NCBI GenBank assembly: GCA_020205615.1
Contig: CM035170.1
Span: forward strand, 59,509,322 to 59,573,321
Reading direction: 5' to 3'
Source of the DNA: Panax quinquefolius
Lineage: Eukaryota; Streptophyta; Magnoliopsida; Apiales; Araliaceae
DNA: 64,000 bases
Shown: piece by piece, positions 58,635 to 64,000 of the stretch
How positions within the stretch are numbered: position 1 is the stretch's first letter
Layout of the letters: the number at the start of each line of letters is the position of its first letter
Made by a program: the position numbers and the translations under genes
The notes under the pieces: model-generated
What the model saw: only the letters and a program-made list of their open reading frames with translations
Databases searched by the model: none
What the model was told of the DNA's origin: nothing

Positions 58635-60863
58635 TATAGACTACATGTTACAACAAACAAAACATACATCTAATACACAGAATCAAAGTTATTCAAGCCA
58701 CAAAATCGTTGATCGGCCATGACCACTGTTCTGGGTTACCCAGAAACCCAAGAACAACTCTGACAATAACTTAGAATCTTTATAATTTCTTGTTAGATGT
58801 AAATTAAAGCCTAATTATTGCTTGATCTTGTACTATTACATGAGTACTACAACAACACCATACTGATCTAACCAAAATCATTACCAAGATCTGAAAGTTA
58901 TTTGATGGTCAAACTAGTCACCGACCACGACCAACTACGCCTGAAACTTCAAGAACACTTACGGCGACACTGACACTTTCATCACACCGTAGAGAGCTTT
59001 AGCGACGAACATAAATTATTTTTTAGAAATAAATTATAAAAATTAGAAATAATTAATAAAAATAGTTTTAAAAATTATATTAAATTATTTTTGATATTTC
59101 TACAAAAATGTAATAATTATTTTATTTTATTTAGATATTATTTATAATTAACTTATTAATAAAGTAATTAGAATAATTACTTTTAAATACTAAATAATTA
59201 TGTAAAAATATTATTATTGAAATAAAAATCATAATAAATGATTATAAATTATTTAATAATATTAAATAATGTTTTTTATAAAATTTTAGTAAATATAAAT
59301 TACTTATAAATAGAGATAAATGATTTAAAAATCATTTAAAGGATAAATAAATACTTTAAAAATACTTTAAACCTTCTAAAATATATTATAAGGATAATTA
59401 AATTATTTAAAATATAACCAAATTTTATAAATAAAATTTAGTTCATTTATCAAAGGTATTAAAAGTCAAACCCTATTAAATCTAACCTGGTATTGAATAA
59501 ATATTTTATTTGAGTATTATTATCAATACTAACGTGTTAGATTTATATTTATAAACGTCATAGGTACTTATTAGCGTTCGAATAGCATAGCTTGACTTAT
59601 CTACGCTCAGGTAAGTCTTCTATACCCAATTTATTACTTATGCAAAATTTATCAACCCTGTTTATTCGCTGAACAAGATTCTATCTTGCTATATTGTTGA
59701 TATAATACACCTATGTTGAATTAACTATTATTGAAAAGTTATTGCTATAGTTCGGCATTTACTAAGAAATGAATTAATTATTCATATGATATTGTTTATT
59801 GAGCATAAAACGTCAGTGTCAATCCAAATTATTTTGGTAAGACAATCTTATCTTTGAAGTTGAGTATCCCTTAAGGGAAGCGAAGTGTAGTCAATGAATA
59901 TATCGACAAGAAATTGTAAGTGTCATTGAGCACTCGTAGGTGATATGATACTCTAGGATGTTGAATAGGTGATCCCCTATCTCATATCCTAATGTAATTT
60001 CTAAGTCTTTGTGGTATGTAAATGATAAAAATTCCGTAACTAGTTGGAATTAGAAATCCGAGAAATGGTAACAACTATCGATTGAAATTTGAATTATTAT
60101 AATTCTTCAAATCCTATATTGTTATAAATATACAACTTGCTGAGCATGTCATAGCTCACCCTCGCAAATTATTCCCTTTACAGTTTTAGATGGCAATCCT
60201 GGAACATCTAGAGTAGATAAAGGGAAGCGTCCCTACATATGTTAGATTATATTCTTGTCTGTATGAATACCTTGTAATAAGAACTCGTTATGAGAATTTT
60301 GTAATCAAATCATAATATTATGATATATATATATATATAACATCTTTTATTTCCGCAACCGTGTTTTCTTACATATATAGATGTAAAGTAAGATGTCTTC
60401 TATTCTAGTTGAGATCCTTGGAAACTATTTATCTGAGTGAGAGTGTTAATAGCATGGATTTGCTTCATGTTGTTATTAATACTCAATTTCGATAGATGGT
60501 TACTATCGATACGATAGTATATAATCGCATGACATAGACTATACATCTGGGTGAGGGTATTGGTAATATGGACTGTTCATATTATTACTGATACTCTGAA
60601 TTTTGGATAGATAGACTCTAGTCATAGATACAGTTCATATATTTAAGTGAGGGTATCCAAACACAGTAATATTTCTCTTGGGAATTACCATCTGTTATGG
60701 GATACTGTGAATCTTGAATCTATGGCAATTATATCTAATAGTCCCTCTATCTAATGTAATATTTTAATCAGATACCATGGGTGTATAGATTTAAATGCAT
60801 TATGTTAATTCTCTGTAAACACCATACCGGATACCACGGGAGTATAGGTATGGGGGTGTTACA

Positions 60864-61290
60864 CAGAGTCCCCGGTGGGGGTATCACGTATTTTCATATG
60901 TCAAAGTACATAACCCCGGTGGGGGCATCATGCATTCTCAAGCAACTCCCCGGCGGGGGTATCACGCATTTTCATATGTCGAAGTACATAGCTCCGGCGG
61001 TGGTATCACGCATTTTTCATTCGTTGATGTACATGTCAATGAAGGTCAAGCAACCTTGATGTTATTTCAGCCGATGGCAGGTAAATCCATCAAAGCATCG
61101 GAAGCCATCCGATGATCTCATCCATTGGTGTATGTATTCACAAAAGAAGGCCCCGATGGGGGTGTCACACATTTTTTTTTGATGCACAAGTTAATAAAGG
61201 TCAAGCAACCTTGATAGTTTGCCCAACAAGGATGTTATCCGGTGACGTACATGTCAGCAAAGGTCAGGCAACCCTGACAACACAAACTGT
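60864..61290 (+). repeat. GC-rich degenerate tandem repeats of Tat 3' region
   Basis: Five or six units with CCCCGGYGGGGG, (T/C)ATCACGCATTTTCATATG and GAAGTACAT, and a second element GTCAAGCAACC(T)TTGAT. A further unit lies upstream of the solo LTR at about 55,597, so the LTR split the array. Such arrays before the 3' LTR are typical of Tat/Ogre elements. Confidence 0.8.
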
Positions 61291-61768
61291 TGGCAGTAAC
61301 GCCGACAGAACATTGATAGGTCCTAGCGAAACAAACCAGGAAAGATCATCCTCATCAGGGATTATCGATGATGGAATATATTATACACATCCTCAAATAA
61401 ACAAGGCTACATCCACACAGAGTCTCTTGTATATGAGAGATACATCTTCAGTATAAAGTCTGTATCAAGGATTCAAGACTTTGGTAATAACCCCAATGTC
61501 AACAATCCCAAAGATTCCTGGTAGCTATGGATCGTACGTCCATGACAGTTCATCAGGCTGCTTATCTATTGTCATCCCAGGTAGAAGCAACAGGTAGCCG
61601 GCAATCTTTCCACCATGTTGGAGAACAATCCAACAAAACATATGCATCATACATTTGCATCATGTTGTTGCACATGGCATCATGTTTATCTTATTGCATT
61701 TCAAGTGTCTAGGATTCTTTATCCTATCCATGCCATTGCATTGCATGAATATGATAAAGAGCGACATC
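61291..61768 (+). other. Non-coding region before Tat 3' LTR
   Basis: About 480 bp with no gene. The polypurine tract expected just before 61,769 is weak (gataaagagcga). Confidence 0.5.
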
Positions 61769-62639
61769 TATAGACACTCAAAATTTTCTGCACACTTGTC
61801 ACTAATATTGCAGGAGGGCAAATTCGTCTTTCAAAGATAACCTTGAGAGATGATGCAGTTCAAATACTGGAAATTCCACCAGAGAGGACAGTTTTGTCTC
61901 GGAGATAACCCCGAGATGCTTGATTCCAGTCCCAGAAATAACATCGGGAATAGCAGTGCTAACCTTGGAGATAACCCCAAGGATTACAGTTGCAATTCCG
62001 GAGATAACCCCGAAAATGCTTGTTTCAAATGTATACAGTCAGCTTCAACCTCGACACTCACACTGAGGCACTCAATACGAGACCCAGAGATAACACCGGG
62101 AAGATAGGCACACCTCAGAGATAACCCTGAGGACTTTCAGTACTTGCAACAGTCCAATCTCAGAGATAACCCTGAGCAACGTCTGTTTTATTAGCCCAAA
62201 CCGGAGATAACCCCGGTGAGGGGTAACATCATCATTTTTCCACCTCGATCCTACATCGCATCGTCTCAACATATCATACATACATTTCTACACAGCAATG
62301 TCCCACAAGAACCAAGGAGGTCCAATCCCGAGTGACTACTACGCAAGGCAGCACACCGGATACAATTTGAAGCATAAGACCGAGGGCATAGTCTCATCTT
62401 CCTGACTTCGTACAACCTCTAATCTCATGTCATGGCGTAGCTCTCAACAACGGCGGTCCAAAATAGGTCTAATACACCTCAATCGGATGCCCAGATTGTA
62501 ATTCAGAAAGTTCAAGCAGACATCACGATGCACGTCATGCGCGACGTCTTTGAGACTTGTAGGACCAATGAGCCCGAGGCACCTCGGGCGGCAAGCAGTA
62601 CATCTGCTGACTAACAGCAGTACACCTCTGACTCCCCTC

Positions 62640-62647
62640 TATAAATA
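62640..62647 (+). promoter_or_regulatory. TATA box of Tat 3' LTR
   Basis: TATAAATAGAGGGCTTGGGG; the intact version of the box at 34,932. Confidence 0.65.
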
Positions 62648-62957
62648 GAGGGCTTGGGGTGGCCATTTTATAAAAGAAAAAAGGCAAGGAAGCCCTGTCA
62701 AATTTGCTCTGTACACACCCTAAACTAAGTCCTTTCTCATTTTAAACACTTGTGAGCTCACATATAGCTACTATTTTTACCGGCGGGAGCCGAGTTTTCA
62801 TCCACTTAAAGTTATCAAAGTCTTCTTTGGTAGTCCACTATAAGCCTTCTTACACTCTTTAATGCCTTTCTCTTCATCTTTGCACACACTATTCTTCACG
62901 TTGAGAGTCGTGTTGTGTGTGTATGCCCAGACTTCGGTCTGTGGTTTCATTCCAGTT

Positions 62958-63134
62958 TGTATATATATATACATATATTTATATATGGATGAACATTATC
63001 GAGTTATGCCTCGATTGAGCCTAGACTTACGTCTGGAGTGTTTATTTGCTTTCGTATATATATACTTATATATAAAAACTGTGTGTCGAACTCTGTTCGA
63101 TAAGCCTAGACTTACGTCTGGAGCGTTTAATTAT

Positions 63135-63215
<81 letters not shown>

Positions 63216-63269
63216 TGTGTCTAACTTTGTTCGATGAGCACGAATTTTACATACTAGTGCGTTTATTGC

Positions 63270-63309
<40 letters not shown>

Positions 63310-63365
63310 ATTGTTGTCGAAAATTTGTTCGATGAGCACAGATTTTACATCCAATGCGTTTCTTG

Positions 63366-63413
<48 letters not shown>

Positions 63414-63641
63414 TTATATATATATTCTCATTGTTATATGGTATCGAGCCACACGGTTGGTTCTTGATTACATTAGTGGTTTCGATTAAAAACAGTTTGT
63501 TCTTGTTTTTAAATGTTTCTGCAAACTTGTATTTCTTTTGCTCCACCTTCAATCGCTTTAACTTACTTGTAAAACACCTTAGATCGTCATAAGACCAGAA
63601 TTCTGCCAGTTGTAAGACTCCGGGTTGGGGAGCGATTTAGG

Positions 63642-63707
<66 letters not shown>

Positions 63708-63801
63708 TCGTCACTTGAGACTTTACTTATGGCGGTTGATCTCTTAAAGCTTTATTTACATTTTGATCCCCCGTGGAGGTGATTCGTGGTGGCTGATCAT
63801 G

Positions 63802-63856
<55 letters not shown>
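62958..63856 (+). repeat. (TA)n-bearing tandem repeats in Tat 3' LTR
   Basis: Units with TTCGATGAGC, TTACGTCTGGAG and GCGTTT(A)TTGCTT separated by (TA)n tracts at about 63,139-63,210, 63,273-63,306, 63,368-63,408, 63,643-63,704 and 63,808-63,856. Confidence 0.85.
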
Positions 63857-63859
<3 letters not shown>

Positions 63860-64000
63860 GTCTACTGAATATAGATTCGGTTCCCGTGATGGACATTTTC
63901 AGCTGTAAGCGGCTTGTAAATTTATTCACGTTGTTTGGATTTCCTCATATGGTTTTCATGCCCACAAGGAATTCGGCACTGCTTTGTACATTATTTTCTC

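Larger units (their letters stand above)
55638..60863 (+). mobile_element. Solo LTR of family C with nested insertion
   Basis: Starts TGTAAAAGCCCAAAACCC and ends GGGGGTGTTACA, with a perfect 5-bp target duplication CAGAG (55,633-55,637 and 60,864-60,868). Subtracting the composite insertion (57,137-58,634) leaves about 3.7 kb, close to the 3.9-kb LTR at 30,143. TATA box at 56,305; 'gctcaccctcgcaaatt' block near 60,150. No internal region, so a solo LTR formed by LTR-LTR recombination. No genes. Confidence 0.88.
61769..64000 (+). mobile_element. 3' LTR of Tat element, cut by window end
   Basis: Co-linear with 34,078-36,070. Start TATAGACACTCAAAATTTTC (the 5' copy reads TGTGGACACTC, so the terminal TG is changed to TA). 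It contains GAGATAACCCCG repeats, TATA box, and the (TA)n-bearing repeats with tract lengths different from the 5' copy. About 270 bp of the LTR are outside the window. Confidence 0.9.

Overview
The window looks like repeat-dense, probably heterochromatic nuclear DNA of a flowering plant, most likely a eudicot. It is AT-rich and full of LTR retrotransposon remains. The primer-binding sites have the plant initiator-Met tRNA form (TGGTATCAGAGC and variants). The coding remnants are Ty3/gypsy chromovirus polyproteins, a Tat/Ogre-type gag, a plant-mobile-domain ORF and a plant-specific non-autonomous gag-like ORF. I see no ordinary host gene, tRNA gene, rRNA gene or CRISPR. Nearly every coding region is broken by stops or frameshifts. 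The species cannot be named from sequence alone.

Layout. 1-2,894: 3' part of a long LTR (family C, + strand) that ends inside a chromovirus protease gene. 2,895-6,529: minus-strand chromovirus 5' half (LTR piece, PBS, gag, protease), with a tandem TRIM array (4 LTRs, 3 internal domains) inserted in its leader. 6,530-12,255: plus-strand chromovirus protease-RT-RNase H-integrase and 3' LTR, head-to-head with the previous piece. 12,256-14,455: scrambled LTR fragments. 14,456-21,962: minus-strand deletion derivative (LTR, PBS, coiled-coil gag substitute, protease, integrase stub, LTR). 21,974-23,247: minus-strand integrase and chromodomain of a further copy sharing that LTR. 23,250-30,142: a different plus-strand chromovirus (gag to chromodomain, then a truncated 3' LTR). 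30,143-34,077: minus-strand LTR of family C.

34,078 to beyond 64,000 is one very large Tat/Ogre-like element: 5' LTR (2.5 kb), PBS, gag, no pol, an antisense intron-containing plant-mobile-domain ORF, GC-rich 3' tandem repeats and the start of the 3' LTR. Its gag is split by a 12.4-kb non-autonomous LTR element in the opposite orientation. Its 3' repeat region is split by a solo LTR with a perfect 5-bp target duplication. That solo LTR contains a TRIM fused to an inverted piece of another LTR, both inside a single 5-bp duplication.

Working together: the autonomous machinery visible here (chromovirus protease, RT, RNase H, integrase) is decayed. The TRIMs, the 12.4-kb element, the deletion derivative and the pol-less Tat element would all have depended on enzymes from other copies. 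The features most worth following up are the antisense spliced ORF, the TRIM-LTR chimera, the capsid-replaced chromovirus derivative and the hairpin series in the family C LTRs.
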